This document shows, piece by piece, positions 53,826 to 63,333 of a stretch of 64,000 nt of DNA. Below the pieces are notes generated by a model. The model did no database searches, was not told the DNA's origin, and saw only the letters and a list, made by a program, of their open reading frames with translations. The position numbers and the translations under genes are program-made. Source of the DNA: Candidatus Methylopumilus planktonicus (GTDB lineage Bacteria > Pseudomonadota > Gammaproteobacteria > Burkholderiales > Methylophilaceae); the NCBI RefSeq assembly GCF_006364715.1, contig NZ_CP040984.1, forward strand, positions 620,001 through 684,000. Reading direction: 5' to 3'. Each line of letters begins with the position of its first letter. The stretch's first letter is position 1.

Positions 53826-54530
53826 AAATACACAGGGCTTATTTTTTAAATCTGGTGTGGTTTCTTTTTTCCAATTGGCTATATTTTTCGTCAAAATAAA
53901 TTCACTTTCCGATGACATGTCTAATGCAATACAAAGTTTTGTTTTATCTTGAAGTTTACCAATCAAATCATTAAAAATATGCTGGTTTCTGTAGGGCGTT
54001 TCAATAAAAATCTGAGTTTCGTGATGTTTGCTCGACTCATTTTCAATTGCAATAATTTTTTTTATTCTGTCTTCCTTCTCTGAAGGAAGGTAGCCATGAA
54101 ATTTAAATTGCTGCCCATTAAGACCTGATGCCATAAGCGCTAAAATGATTGATGATGGTCCTGTCATAGGTATGACCCTAATATTTTTTTGATGTGCCAA
54201 GGCAACCATCTTAGAACCAGGATCAGCTACTGCTGGACAACCTGATTCTGAAAGCAGCCCGATATCGAAACCTTCTAAAAGTGGTGTTAAATAACGCGTG
54301 ATGTCTTCTTGGGTTTTCGTTTGATCTATTACTTCAAAATGCAATTGATTGATCGGCTTATGAAGATTAAGAGCGCCTAAGTGAAATCGCGCTGTTTTTT
54401 CATTTTCCACAACAAAATAATCTAGCCCTTCGACAATTTTTCGATGACATTCTAAAAGAACAGATTCTTTAGCGTTTTGATCAATTGGAACAGGAATGAG
54501 GTACAAATGTCCAATTTTTTTAGCAGTCAT
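53811..54530 (-). CDS. SAM-dependent methyltransferase, RsmI/tetrapyrrole methylase-like
   Basis: 239 aa, tetrapyrrole-methylase fold. Segments are [10 protein letters not shown] at the N-terminus, [20 protein letters not shown] near 90-109 and [21 protein letters not shown] near 119-139, all as in RsmI. It lacks the C-terminal domain of RsmI, so it fits the shorter SAM-methyltransferase group found next to maf in betaproteobacteria. Ribosomal RNA is the likely target but is not proven. Translationally coupled to maf (1-bp overlap). Confidence 0.8.
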   Translation of the reverse strand: MTAKKIGHLYLIPVPIDQNAKESVLLECHRKIVEGLDYFVVENEKTARFHLGALNLHKPINQLHFEVIDQTKTQEDITRYLTPLLEGFDIGLLSESGCPAVADPGSKMVALAHQKNIRVIPMTGPSSIILALMASGLNGQQFKFHGYLPSEKEDRIKKIIAIENESSKHHETQIFIETPYRNQHIFNDLIGKLQDKTKLCIALDMSSESEFILTKNIANWKKETTPDLKNKPCVFLLQG

Positions 54531-55105
54531 TAAAATGCCACACCTTCATTTTGGAGCATATGTGATAGCTTAATGAGAGGAAGTCCTATTAGTGCTGTTG
54601 GATCTTCGCCTTTAATATATTCAAGAAGTGTAATACCAAGACCTTCGGATTTAACACTTCCTACACAATTATAAGGCTGTTCTTTCAACAAATAAGATTC
54701 AATAATTTTCTGATTTAGTTCTTTGTACTTCACTTCAAAATCAACAATACATTCTTGAACTTGTTCTGTCTTTGTATTCAACAAACAAAGAGAGGTATAG
54801 AACGTTGCAATTTTTCCACTTAAAAAATGGAGTTGTTTTACGGCATTTTCATGGGTGTTAGGTTTTTCAATAATTTGATTTTGACATTCTGCAGTTTGAT
54901 CAGAGCCGATGATCAACGAATTTGCATAATGGGGCGCTACCTTAAAGGCTTTTTCTCGCGCAAGCCTGAAGGAGATATTTTTTGCTTTTTCATCTATGAG
55001 CGGTGTTTCATCAATATCAGGATTAAAGACATCAAATGGTAATTTAAATCTTGATAGTAATTCTCTTCTATAAGGCGATGATGATGCCAAAACAATCGTT
55101 AACAT
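54530..55105 (-). CDS. Maf-family nucleotide pyrophosphatase (YceF type)
   Basis: 191 aa. The N-terminus ILASSSPYRRELL-like reads VLASSSPYRRELLSRF, followed by PDIDETP, the metal-binding LIIGSDQTAEC near 66 and the C-terminal NCVGSVKSEGLGI. YceF-type Maf proteins hydrolyse modified nucleotides such as m7GTP. It follows pycB after 12 nt on the minus strand. Neighbouring yceD-rpmF-plsX is where maf often sits. Confidence 0.9.
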   Translation of the reverse strand: MLTIVLASSSPYRRELLSRFKLPFDVFNPDIDETPLIDEKAKNISFRLAREKAFKVAPHYANSLIIGSDQTAECQNQIIEKPNTHENAVKQLHFLSGKIATFYTSLCLLNTKTEQVQECIVDFEVKYKELNQKIIESYLLKEQPYNCVGSVKSEGLGITLLEYIKGEDPTALIGLPLIKLSHMLQNEGVAF

Positions 55106-55117
55106 GCATGGGTTTCT

Positions 55118-56959
55118 TTATGATTCAGGTTGAATTTCAATCAGCGTTTCATCTGGTGATACAGACTCACCTTTTACCATATGAATCGCGACCACAATAC
55201 CTGAAGTAGGGGATTGAATTTCATTCTCCATTTTCATAGCTTCAATTACAATCACACTATCTCCAGCCTCAACTCTGTCACCAATCTTAACTTTTACGTC
55301 AATGATTGTGCCTGGCATGGCTGTAGTAATGCAGCCCTCGTGATTAGGTCGAGGCCTTGATATCTTAGAAGTATCATGAGCTTGTTTTTTTGAAGATTTT
55401 TTTCCATTTGTAACTTCAACTTCATGTAAAGTTTCCACTAAAACTTCTTCAGAAATGCCATCTACAGAAACATAGAAGGGTCTCCTTGCTTCTCCGGTAT
55501 AACCTGATCCAGTTAATTTAATATTGAATGTTTCCCCATGAAGTGTGACGTTAAACTCACTAGGTGCAAATTTTTCGGGAGATGAAAATACATTGTCTTT
55601 AGGGAGTAAGGGTTCTGGTTTAATACTGCCCGCATTCCTTTCTTGCAAGAATATCTTGGCAATATCGGGAAACATAGCGTACGTTAAAATATCTTCATCA
55701 GATTTTGTAATTTGCTCTGCTTCAATTTTTAGCTTTGCAAGTTCAGGCTCCAAAAGATCGGCAGGTCTAGATGTCAGTGGTTTTTTTTCACCAATAGCCA
55801 TCATTTGAATTTTTTGATTTACTTTGCCAGGTGCTTTGCCATATTCACCCATGAAATAACTTTTTACTTCATTAGTAATCGATTTATATCGAGCACCCGT
55901 TAAAACATTCAAGACTGCTTGCGTCCCTACAATCTGAGAGGTGGGTGTCACTAGAGGAGGATAACCAAGGTCTTCACGAACTTTAGGAATTTCAAGGAGT
56001 ACTTCATTCATACGATCAAGAGCACCTTGCTCCTTAAGTTGATTAGATAAGTTAGAAATCATGCCACCAGGCACTTGATTACTTAAGACACGAGTATCTA
56101 CACCTGTGTAATCTGATTCAAATTGCCAATATTTTTTTCTAACAATCTTTAACTGCTCGCTAATCTCTTCAACTTTTTTAATGTCAATATCCGTTTTGTA
56201 GCCTAAATCCTCTAAGGCAGCAATCATAGATTCTGTCGACGGATGACTCGCACCTTCTGCAAAGCTTGAATTACATGTATCAATAATGTCTGCGCCATTT
56301 TGTACAGCAGTTAAAAGATTAATACTTGCTAATCCTGAGGTTGCGTGTGAATGGATGTGAATAGGTAATGAAATAGATTTTTTTAAAGATGTCACAAGCT
56401 CTTTAGTGGCTGAGGGTGTTAAAAGACCTGCCATATCTTTAATGGCTATTGTGTCACATCCGTAACTTTCCATTTCTTTTGCAAGACTCACGAAATAGGG
56501 GATGTCATGCACCGGGCTTGTCGTATAACTTAATGTACCCTCTGCATGTTTTTTATATTTTTTGACTGCTTTAATAGATGTTGTAAGGTTTCTGACATCA
56601 TTCATGGCATCGAAAATTCTGAAAACGTCGACACCATTATTAGCTGATTGTTTGACAAACGCCTCAACAACATCGTCTGAATAATGACGATAACCTAATA
56701 AGTTCTGGCCACGAAGTAACATTTGTATCCGAGAATTTGGGAGAAATTTTCTTAAAAGTTTTAAACGTTCCCACGGATCCTCTTTTAAAAATCTTACACA
56801 TGCATCGAATGTAGCTCCACCCCATGCTTCAATTGACCAAAAGCCAAGTGCGTCCAGTTGTGGGCAGATAGGAAGCATATCTTCAGTGCGCAGTCTTGTT
56901 GCAATTTGACATTGATGCCCATCTCTTAAAACTAATTCGGTAATATGTATTTTTTTCAT
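55118..56959 (-). CDS. pycB: Pyruvate carboxylase subunit B / oxaloacetate decarboxylase alpha-type
   Basis: 613 aa. A carboxyltransferase TIM barrel (about 1-300) with LVLRDGHQCQIATRLRTEDM near 9-28 and the metal-binding HIHSHATSGLASINLL near 205, a conserved carboxylase domain, and a C-terminal biotinyl domain with biotin lysine 576 in VIEAMKMENEIQSP. With the separate PycA it carboxylates pyruvate to oxaloacetate. No sodium-pump beta or gamma genes are nearby, which favours carboxylase over decarboxylase. Six nt after pycA. Confidence 0.9.
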   Translation of the reverse strand: MKKIHITELVLRDGHQCQIATRLRTEDMLPICPQLDALGFWSIEAWGGATFDACVRFLKEDPWERLKLLRKFLPNSRIQMLLRGQNLLGYRHYSDDVVEAFVKQSANNGVDVFRIFDAMNDVRNLTTSIKAVKKYKKHAEGTLSYTTSPVHDIPYFVSLAKEMESYGCDTIAIKDMAGLLTPSATKELVTSLKKSISLPIHIHSHATSGLASINLLTAVQNGADIIDTCNSSFAEGASHPSTESMIAALEDLGYKTDIDIKKVEEISEQLKIVRKKYWQFESDYTGVDTRVLSNQVPGGMISNLSNQLKEQGALDRMNEVLLEIPKVREDLGYPPLVTPTSQIVGTQAVLNVLTGARYKSITNEVKSYFMGEYGKAPGKVNQKIQMMAIGEKKPLTSRPADLLEPELAKLKIEAEQITKSDEDILTYAMFPDIAKIFLQERNAGSIKPEPLLPKDNVFSSPEKFAPSEFNVTLHGETFNIKLTGSGYTGEARRPFYVSVDGISEEVLVETLHEVEVTNGKKSSKKQAHDTSKISRPRPNHEGCITTAMPGTIIDVKVKIGDRVEAGDSVIVIEAMKMENEIQSPTSGIVVAIHMVKGESVSPDETLIEIQPES

Positions 56960-56965
56960 AATTCT

Positions 56966-58384
56966 TTAAATGCCTTCATGAGCTGCAATCGCTGCTGATA
57001 TAGCTGCAGCCATTAGCTCAGGTGGAAATTGACTTTGATAATTAATAAGCTCTGGATGATCGTCCACAAAACTTGTATTGAAGTTTGCTTCTTTAAACTG
57101 TTTATTATTCATAATTTCTAAATAATAAGGGATTGTTGTTTTAACTCCAAATACAACAATATCATTGAGAGCTCTCTTACCTCGTTGGATCACACTTTCC
57201 CAGTTCAATGCCCATACAGTCAGTTTTGCGCACATAGAGTCGTAATAAGGGGGAATGACATAGCCTGTGTATATCGAAGCATCAATTCTAACGCCGGGTC
57301 CACCGGGTGCGTAATAACGCGTAATTTTCCCAAAGGATGGCATAAAGTCATACTTAGGATCTTCCGCATTAATGCGATATTCAATCGCAAATCCTCGAAA
57401 ATGAATCTCTTCTTGTTTGTATTGTAATGGGAGTCCAAAGGCAACTCTGATTTGTTCTTGAACAATATCAATACCGGTAATTGATTCAGTAATAGTATGT
57501 TCTACTTGAAGACGCGTATTCATCTCCATAAAGTAAAAATTATTTTCAGCATCTAAAAGAAATTCTACGGTGCCCGCATTTTCGTAATTAACAGCTTTGG
57601 CAGCTTTCACTGCAAGCTCACCCACATAATTTCTTTGAGCGTTCGTAAGTTGAGGAGAGGGCGCGATTTCAATGAGTTTCTGATTACGTCTTTGAATAGA
57701 ACAATCCCTTTCAAAAAGATGAACCACATTACCGAAGCTATCAGCCAGAATTTGAACCTCGATATGCTTAGGCGATACGATACATTTCTCAATAAAAACC
57801 TCAGGCTTACCAAAAGCTTTTGTAGCTTCAGAAATCACTCGATCATAATTAGGAATGAGTTCTTTTTCGTTATTACAACGTCTAATACCTCGTCCACCAC
57901 CGCCATTTGTCGCTTTAAGCATGATAGGGTAGCCGATAGAAGAGGCAAGCTTTTTAGCCTCATCAAGACTCTCAATATTGCTTTCACTCCCGGGAATGAC
58001 AGGAATTGAGGCTGCAATCATTGCTGTTCTGGCTTGGATCTTGTCCCCCATTTGACGAATAATGTCGGCATTGGGGCCAATAAATTTGATATCTCGTCTT
58101 GCGCATATCTCGGCTAATTCGGGATTTTCAGACAAAAAACCATACCCAGGATGAATAGCATCACATCCGGAAGTGACAGCGATATTCACAATATTATGCG
58201 CGTTTAAATAGCCGGCAAGAGGGTCTGCGCCTACGTTGTAAGATTCATCAGCTTTTTTGACGTGAAGTGCATGGCGGTCAGCATCTGAATAAATGGCTAC
58301 AGACGTGATATCGAGCTCAGAACAGGCACGAATAAGCCTTACCGCTATTTCACCACGGTTCGCTATGAGTATTTTTTTAAACAA
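56966..58384 (-). CDS. pycA: Pyruvate carboxylase subunit A (biotin carboxylase)
   Basis: 472 aa, TTG start at 58384. Biotin-carboxylase domains: KILIANRGEIAVRLIRACSEL at 4-24, HPGYGFLSENPELA near 77, ATP-grasp glycine loop KATNGGGGRGIRRC near 158-171, and EMNTRLQVEHTITE near 289. Pairing with pycB marks it as the pyruvate enzyme rather than the acetyl-CoA carboxylase AccC. The pair supplies oxaloacetate for biosynthesis, an anaplerotic role important in methylotrophs with limited TCA flux. Confidence 0.9.
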   Translation of the reverse strand: MFKKILIANRGEIAVRLIRACSELDITSVAIYSDADRHALHVKKADESYNVGADPLAGYLNAHNIVNIAVTSGCDAIHPGYGFLSENPELAEICARRDIKFIGPNADIIRQMGDKIQARTAMIAASIPVIPGSESNIESLDEAKKLASSIGYPIMLKATNGGGGRGIRRCNNEKELIPNYDRVISEATKAFGKPEVFIEKCIVSPKHIEVQILADSFGNVVHLFERDCSIQRRNQKLIEIAPSPQLTNAQRNYVGELAVKAAKAVNYENAGTVEFLLDAENNFYFMEMNTRLQVEHTITESITGIDIVQEQIRVAFGLPLQYKQEEIHFRGFAIEYRINAEDPKYDFMPSFGKITRYYAPGGPGVRIDASIYTGYVIPPYYDSMCAKLTVWALNWESVIQRGKRALNDIVVFGVKTTIPYYLEIMNNKQFKEANFNTSFVDDHPELINYQSQFPPELMAAAISAAIAAHEGI

Positions 58385-58495
58385 TGAAAAGCCTCAGGTT
58401 TTTAGCGAAAAATCACTAAATTAGGTTTAATTTAAGAAAATTATAGCATGTCATTTCTTATATAATAATGATGTCTTTTAACCCGAAATCTATTG

Positions 58496-58987
58496 ATGGA
58501 ACAGCATATAGACAATATTGATTTTTCAAGAAAATCGAGAGAAATTCGTGATATAATTCGCCTCTCTGATTTTAAGCGATTGCAAGATTTATGCTTAAAT
58601 CTCGAAGACTCGATTACTTTTGTTTTAAGAGGCTTTGAAAATAAACATAGAGAAGCTTGTTTAGAGCTATCCATTGAAGGTAAATTAGATTTAATTTGCC
58701 AAAGATGTTCAGAAAAATTAGAGCATACGATTTTTTTAAAATCAGGATTTTTAATTAAAGAAAAAACGCAGTTAACTGATTTTCAAGTTGACGATCATGC
58801 GGATTACGACTTAATTGAAGGCAGTGCAAAGATGGATGTTTTAAGTCTTATTGAAGACGAAATCTTACTTTCCATGCCTGGTGCGCCAAAACATGAAAAT
58901 GATAAGTGTCGCTATAAAAAAACTGATGGCGTGTTAGATCACACTCATCCGTTTGCTGATTTAAAACAAAAATTATATAAAAATTAA
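58496..58987 (+). CDS. yceD: YceD (DUF177) 23S rRNA accumulation protein
   Basis: 163 aa from ATG 58496; TTG 58493 is adjacent. It contains the conserved [12 protein letters not shown] pair of cysteines near 65 and [14 protein letters not shown] near 116-130, both typical of DUF177. In other bacteria YceD is needed for normal 23S rRNA levels and is always coupled to rpmF, as here (14 nt). A TATAAT at 58461 could be its promoter. Confidence 0.9.
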   Translation: MEQHIDNIDFSRKSREIRDIIRLSDFKRLQDLCLNLEDSITFVLRGFENKHREACLELSIEGKLDLICQRCSEKLEHTIFLKSGFLIKEKTQLTDFQVDDHADYDLIEGSAKMDVLSLIEDEILLSMPGAPKHENDKCRYKKTDGVLDHTHPFADLKQKLYKN

Positions 58988-59001
58988 ATTTAGGAGTTGC
59001 T

Positions 59002-59181
59002 ATGGCTGTTCAGCAGAATAAAAAATCACCATCAAAACGTGGAATGCATCGTTCTCACGATTTTTTATCTAATCCACCACTTGCTGTAGAACCAACTACT
59101 GGCGAAGTTCATTTACGTCATCACGTAAGCCCTACAGGCTACTATAGAGGCAAAAAAGTTATTCAGAATAAATCAGAATAA
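59002..59181 (+). CDS. rpmF: 50S ribosomal protein L32
   Basis: 59 aa, short enough to be missed by length filters. The sequence [19 protein letters not shown] is the unmistakable L32 N-terminus, and [13 protein letters not shown] closes it. The cysteine ribbon of some L32 proteins is replaced by His/Thr, as in many proteobacteria. Ribosome-binding site TAGGAG precedes the ATG at 59002. Between yceD and plsX as usual. Confidence 0.97.
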   Translation: MAVQQNKKSPSKRGMHRSHDFLSNPPLAVEPTTGEVHLRHHVSPTGYYRGKKVIQNKSE

Positions 59182-59202
59182 TTCTTCGTAATTATTCTGA
59201 TT
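59174..59202 (+). terminator. Hairpin overlapping the rpmF stop
   Basis: CAGAATAATT, loop CTTCGT, AATTATTCTG (ten pairs), then ATTTATTTC. It begins inside the last codons of rpmF. A weak U-tract suggests partial termination before plsX. Confidence 0.6.
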
Positions 59203-59238
59203 TATTTCTTTCATTGCTCTTAAACGTTAAGAGAACAA

Positions 59239-60270
59239 ATGACAATTACCCTAGCAGTTGACGCAATGGGCGGCGATCACGGTCCCTCGGTCACTATCCC
59301 AGCCTCCATAAATGCGCTATCAAAATACGATCGACTTCATATTATTTTAGTTGGCGATAAAGAGCTTATTCAAACAGAGCTCCAAAAAAATAAATACACC
59401 AATACCCGTTTATCTATTCAGCATGCAAGTGAAGTGGTTGAAATGGATGAATCCCCTCAAAGTGCTTTAAAAAATAAAAAAGATTCTTCCATGCGTGTTG
59501 CCATTAATTTAATTAAGGAAGAAAAGGCCCAGGCTTGCGTAAGCGCTGGGAATACGGGCGCCCTTATGGCTACTGCCCGTTACGTATTAAAAATGTTACC
59601 AGGCATTGATAGGCCAGCCATTGCATCAAGTTTACCCAGTCAAAAAGGCACCACTTACATGCTGGACTTAGGAGCCAATACTGACTGTACGGCTGAGAAT
59701 TTATTACAATTTGCGGTGATGGGTGCCATGCTTGTAAGTTCTGTGACCGGTAACCCAAAGCCTTCCATAGGACTTCTTAATATTGGCTCAGAGGATATTA
59801 AAGGTAATGAGGTTGTAAAACAGGCGGGTGAATTACTACGCCGAAGCCACCTTAATTTTTATGGTAATGTTGAAGGTAATGATATTTTTAAAGGCACAAC
59901 CGATGTGGTTGTGTGTGATGGATTTGTCGGTAATGTTGCATTAAAATCTGCTGAAGGTATTGCACAGCTTATGGGTCGATTTTTAACACAAGAATTTAAA
60001 CGTAATTGGATTACAAAATCCATGGCATTTGTTTCCTTACTTGTACTTAATCGATTTAAAAAAAGACTTGATCCTAGAAGATACAATGGCGCTAGCTTTT
60101 TAGGTCTTAAAGGTATTGTAATTAAAAGCCATGGCGGTGCTGATAGTTATTCTTTTTTCTATGCTATTCGAACAGCCATTGAAGAGTCAAAAAATAATGT
60201 ATTAGAGAACATACAAAAACAACTTGAATTAGAAGTGCCCTTAAATATTTCATCATCTGAAAATATATGA
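59239..60270 (+). CDS. plsX: Phosphate acyltransferase PlsX
   Basis: 343 aa. N-terminus [20 protein letters not shown] (residues 5-24) and [16 protein letters not shown] near 101-116 are family signatures, as is [16 protein letters not shown] near 226-241. It makes acyl-phosphate from acyl-ACP to start phospholipid synthesis. Overlaps fabH by 4 bp, linking membrane lipid and fatty-acid synthesis. Confidence 0.97.
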   Translation: MTITLAVDAMGGDHGPSVTIPASINALSKYDRLHIILVGDKELIQTELQKNKYTNTRLSIQHASEVVEMDESPQSALKNKKDSSMRVAINLIKEEKAQACVSAGNTGALMATARYVLKMLPGIDRPAIASSLPSQKGTTYMLDLGANTDCTAENLLQFAVMGAMLVSSVTGNPKPSIGLLNIGSEDIKGNEVVKQAGELLRRSHLNFYGNVEGNDIFKGTTDVVVCDGFVGNVALKSAEGIAQLMGRFLTQEFKRNWITKSMAFVSLLVLNRFKKRLDPRRYNGASFLGLKGIVIKSHGGADSYSFFYAIRTAIEESKNNVLENIQKQLELEVPLNISSSENI

Positions 60271-61220
60271 TTTATTCAAAAATCACAGGGACAGGAAGTT
60301 ACCTACCCGAAAAAATACTAAGTAATCTTGATCTTGAAAAAATGTTTGAGACGACGGACGAATGGATTACAACAAGAACAGGTATTAAAGAAAGACACAT
60401 TGTATCAGCGCATCAATATACAAGCGATTTGGCGGTAGAGGCATCTAAACAAGCAATTGAAGCTTCTGGTATTGAGCCAAATAAAATTGACCTCATTATT
60501 GTCGCGACAACTACCCCTGATAAAATATTTCCAAGTACAGCTTGCATCGTTCAGACCAAGCTTGGTTTGTCTTTATGTCCAGCATTTGATTTACAAGCGG
60601 TATGTAGTGGTTTTGTATATGCACTATCTGTTGCAGACAATTTCATTAAAACAGGTGCAGCAAAATGTGTGTTAGTGATTGGTGCTGACACCATGTCTCG
60701 CATTACAGACTATTCAGATCGAAGCAACGCTATTCTTTGGGGTGACGGTGGGGGTGCTGTTATTCTAGAAGCATCAGATCAGCCAGGTATCTTATCTACC
60801 CACATTCATGCAGATGGTTCATATGAAAAATTACTACATGTACCCAGTGGCGTATCACATCAAAAGGGCAAATCCACTATTGAAATGCAAGGTAACCAAG
60901 TATTTAAAATAGCAGTGAATACGTTAGATTCAATTGTGGATGAAACGCTTGAAATGAATCAATTAGATAAATCAGATATTGATTGGCTTGTTCCCCACCA
61001 AGCCAATATTAGAATTTTAGAAGCAACTGCTAAGAAATTAAATATGAGTATGGATCGTGTCATTGTTACTATCGACAGGCATGGCAATACTTCAGCTGCT
61101 TCAATACCCTTGGCTCTTGATACAGCGATTCGTGAGCGTAAAATAAAAAGAGGGGAAACGCTGTTGATGGAAGCTTTTGGCGGCGGATTCACCTGGGGAT
61201 CTGCTTTAATTAAGTATTAA
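60267..61220 (+). CDS. fabH: 3-oxoacyl-[ACP] synthase III FabH
   Basis: 317 aa. N-terminal [15 protein letters not shown], catalytic Cys in [14 protein letters not shown] near 106-119, His in [11 protein letters not shown] near 243, and Asn in [13 protein letters not shown] near 274. It condenses acetyl-CoA with malonyl-ACP to begin fatty-acid synthesis. The first two bases of its coding frame lie inside plsX. Confidence 0.97.
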   Translation: MIYSKITGTGSYLPEKILSNLDLEKMFETTDEWITTRTGIKERHIVSAHQYTSDLAVEASKQAIEASGIEPNKIDLIIVATTTPDKIFPSTACIVQTKLGLSLCPAFDLQAVCSGFVYALSVADNFIKTGAAKCVLVIGADTMSRITDYSDRSNAILWGDGGGAVILEASDQPGILSTHIHADGSYEKLLHVPSGVSHQKGKSTIEMQGNQVFKIAVNTLDSIVDETLEMNQLDKSDIDWLVPHQANIRILEATAKKLNMSMDRVIVTIDRHGNTSAASIPLALDTAIRERKIKRGETLLMEAFGGGFTWGSALIKY

Positions 61221-61255
61221 AATCATATAGTTAAGAATGATATATCAAGTAAATT

Positions 61256-62185
61256 ATGACTAATTTTTCTTTTATTTTTCCTGGGCAAGGCTCTCAGGCT
61301 GTCGGCATGATGGCAGATTTTAATGACCACTCATTGATTAGATCAACCTTCAATGAAGCGTCTCAAATTCTTAATGTTGATTTTTGGAAAATGGCCACTG
61401 AGCCTAATGAAGAAATACATCAAACAATTCATACGCAACCTATACTTCTTACAGCAGGCATAGCGACATGGCGTGTCTGGCAATCTAAAACAGATCGCCT
61501 CCCAAATTATCTAGCAGGGCACAGTTTGGGCGAATATACCGCTCTTGTTGCCTCAAATGCGATGGAATTTAAGGATGCTTTAATGCTTGTTAAATATAGA
61601 GCAGAAATCATGCAAAAAGCTGTTCCGGAAGGTGTGGGGGCTATGGCTGCTATTCTAGGTATGCCTGACTCGGATGTTATGGATACATGCATGGAAGCTC
61701 GAGAAAATGAAGTGGTCGAAGCAGTCAATTTTAACTCACCAGGGCAGGTCGTGATTGCTGGTAATATTTTAGCAGTAGCGCGGGCTATTGAAATAGCAAA
61801 AACAAAAGGTGCTAAGCGAGCTATTCTCCTTCCCGTGAGCGTTCCTTCTCACTGCTCTCTTATGCAGAAAGCTTCTGAAGAATTAAAAGAATATTTAACC
61901 AATATTACAATTAAAAAGCCAAATATTCCTGTCATTCATAATGTGGATGTGATGGAACATCATGATGCAAACGAAATTAAAGGCGCACTTTCAAAACAAC
62001 TCTGTCATCCAGTAAGATGGGTTGATACTATAGAAAAAATAGCGTTGAATAAAATTAGTGATATAGCAGAATGTGGCCCAGGTAAGGTGCTTACAGGTCT
62101 TACCAAGCGTATTTCGGCTGAATTAAAAGGCGCTGCTCTTATCAATGAAGGTGCTATAGATGAATTTAAAGCACTAATACAGTAA
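61256..62185 (+). CDS. fabD: Malonyl-CoA-ACP transacylase FabD
   Basis: 309 aa. FIFPGQGSQAVGMMADF at 6-22, nucleophile Ser in YLAGHSLGEYTAL near 86-98, and the His-containing VPSHCSLMQKA near 200. The C-terminal ECGPGKVLTGLTKR is also typical. It loads malonyl onto ACP. Placed between fabH and fabG in the standard cluster. Confidence 0.97.
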   Translation: MTNFSFIFPGQGSQAVGMMADFNDHSLIRSTFNEASQILNVDFWKMATEPNEEIHQTIHTQPILLTAGIATWRVWQSKTDRLPNYLAGHSLGEYTALVASNAMEFKDALMLVKYRAEIMQKAVPEGVGAMAAILGMPDSDVMDTCMEARENEVVEAVNFNSPGQVVIAGNILAVARAIEIAKTKGAKRAILLPVSVPSHCSLMQKASEELKEYLTNITIKKPNIPVIHNVDVMEHHDANEIKGALSKQLCHPVRWVDTIEKIALNKISDIAECGPGKVLTGLTKRISAELKGAALINEGAIDEFKALIQ

Positions 62186-62203
62186 AACTATCTAGGGAAA
62201 ATT

Positions 62204-62953
62204 ATGTTTATTAATCTTGAAAATCAAGTTGCACTTGTTACAGGCGCTAGCCGAGGTATCGGGCAATCAATTGCTTTAAGTTTAGGAAAACAAAAAGCCT
62301 ACGTGATTGGCACAGCAACAACAGAAGATGGCGCTCAAAAAATTTCAACATTCCTTAAAGAGCAAAATATTTTAGGTAAGGGTATTAAATTAGATGTAAA
62401 TAATAATGAAGCTATCTTACAAACGGTAGATGGCATTATTAAAGAGCATGGGGATATTTCAATTCTTGTGAATAACGCCGGCATTACGAAAGACATGTTA
62501 CTCATGCGCATGAAAGAAGAAGAATGGGATGATGTCATGTCAACTAATTTAAAATCTATTTTCCGTATGAGTCAGGCCCTTATTCGCAGCATGATGAAAA
62601 GTCGCTACGGTAGAATTATTAATATCACTTCTGTAGTAGGTCATATGGGTAATGCAGGTCAAACAAATTATGCTGCCGCAAAAGCTGGTGTGACTGGATT
62701 CACAAAATCCTTAGCTAAAGAAATTGGTAGTCGAGGTATAACTGTTAATTGTGTTGCGCCTGGTTTTATCGATACAGATATGACAAAAGGATTGTCTGAA
62801 GAACATAAAAAGCAACTTCTCGATCATGTGCCATTGGGACGGCTTGGAAGTCCTGAGGATATTGGCGCTGCGGTATGCTTTTTAGCTTCAAAAGAAGCGT
62901 CTTATATTACAGGTGAGACACTTCATGTCAATGGTGGAATGCTAATGATTTAA
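62204..62953 (+). CDS. fabG: 3-oxoacyl-[ACP] reductase FabG
   Basis: 249 aa short-chain dehydrogenase. NADPH motif VTGASRGIGQSIAL at 13-26, NNAGIT near 90, catalytic Ser in INITSVVGH near 140, and YxxxK in NYAAAKAGV near 153. The C-terminal ITGETLHVNGGM is FabG-typical. It reduces 3-ketoacyl-ACP in each elongation round. acpP follows after 93 nt. Confidence 0.97.
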   Translation: MFINLENQVALVTGASRGIGQSIALSLGKQKAYVIGTATTEDGAQKISTFLKEQNILGKGIKLDVNNNEAILQTVDGIIKEHGDISILVNNAGITKDMLLMRMKEEEWDDVMSTNLKSIFRMSQALIRSMMKSRYGRIINITSVVGHMGNAGQTNYAAAKAGVTGFTKSLAKEIGSRGITVNCVAPGFIDTDMTKGLSEEHKKQLLDHVPLGRLGSPEDIGAAVCFLASKEASYITGETLHVNGGMLMI

Positions 62954-63046
62954 GTTATTTTTTTACTTTATTACAAAATTCTTAACAAGATTTGATAAAA
63001 TAACACATGACTTTTGAGTCATTTCATAAATAAAGGGGTATTTTAG

Positions 63047-63283
63047 ATGTCTGACATCGAACAACGTGTAAAAAAAATTGTTGCAGAACAACTTGGCACT
63101 AAAGAAGCTGATGTAAAAAATACATCATCATTTGTAGATGATTTAGGTGCTGATTCACTTGATACAGTTGAGCTCGTAATGGCTTTAGAAGAAGAGTTTG
63201 ATTGTGAAATTCCTGACGAAGAAGCTGAAAAGATTACCACTGTTCAGCAAGCTGTTGATTACATCAACAAAAATCTAAAATAA
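63047..63283 (+). CDS. acpP: Acyl carrier protein
   Basis: 78 aa, strongly acidic. The phosphopantetheine attachment Ser lies in [16 protein letters not shown] (residues about 34-49). The protein carries all fatty-acid intermediates and donates acyl chains to PlsX, LpxA and LpxD encoded in this window. TAAAAT at 62996-63001 with a distant TTACAA suggests an own promoter, in line with the high demand for ACP. Ribosome-binding site AAAGGGG. Confidence 0.98.
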   Translation: MSDIEQRVKKIVAEQLGTKEADVKNTSSFVDDLGADSLDTVELVMALEEEFDCEIPDEEAEKITTVQQAVDYINKNLK

Positions 63284-63333
63284 TTCTTATGTTATCTAAC
63301 CTTTTCTAAATATTGAAAGGGCTGGGTTAATCC

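Noticed and set aside
57635..58009. 124-aa plus-strand open frame inside pycA
   Set aside because: Lies opposite a strongly conserved biotin carboxylase gene, and its composition is explained by the antisense of that gene. No ribosome-binding site or recognisable domain.
62979..63001. Strong acpP promoter
   Set aside because: TAAAAT is present, but the nearest -35-like TTACAA is 19 nt away and weak. Mentioned in the acpP entry only.
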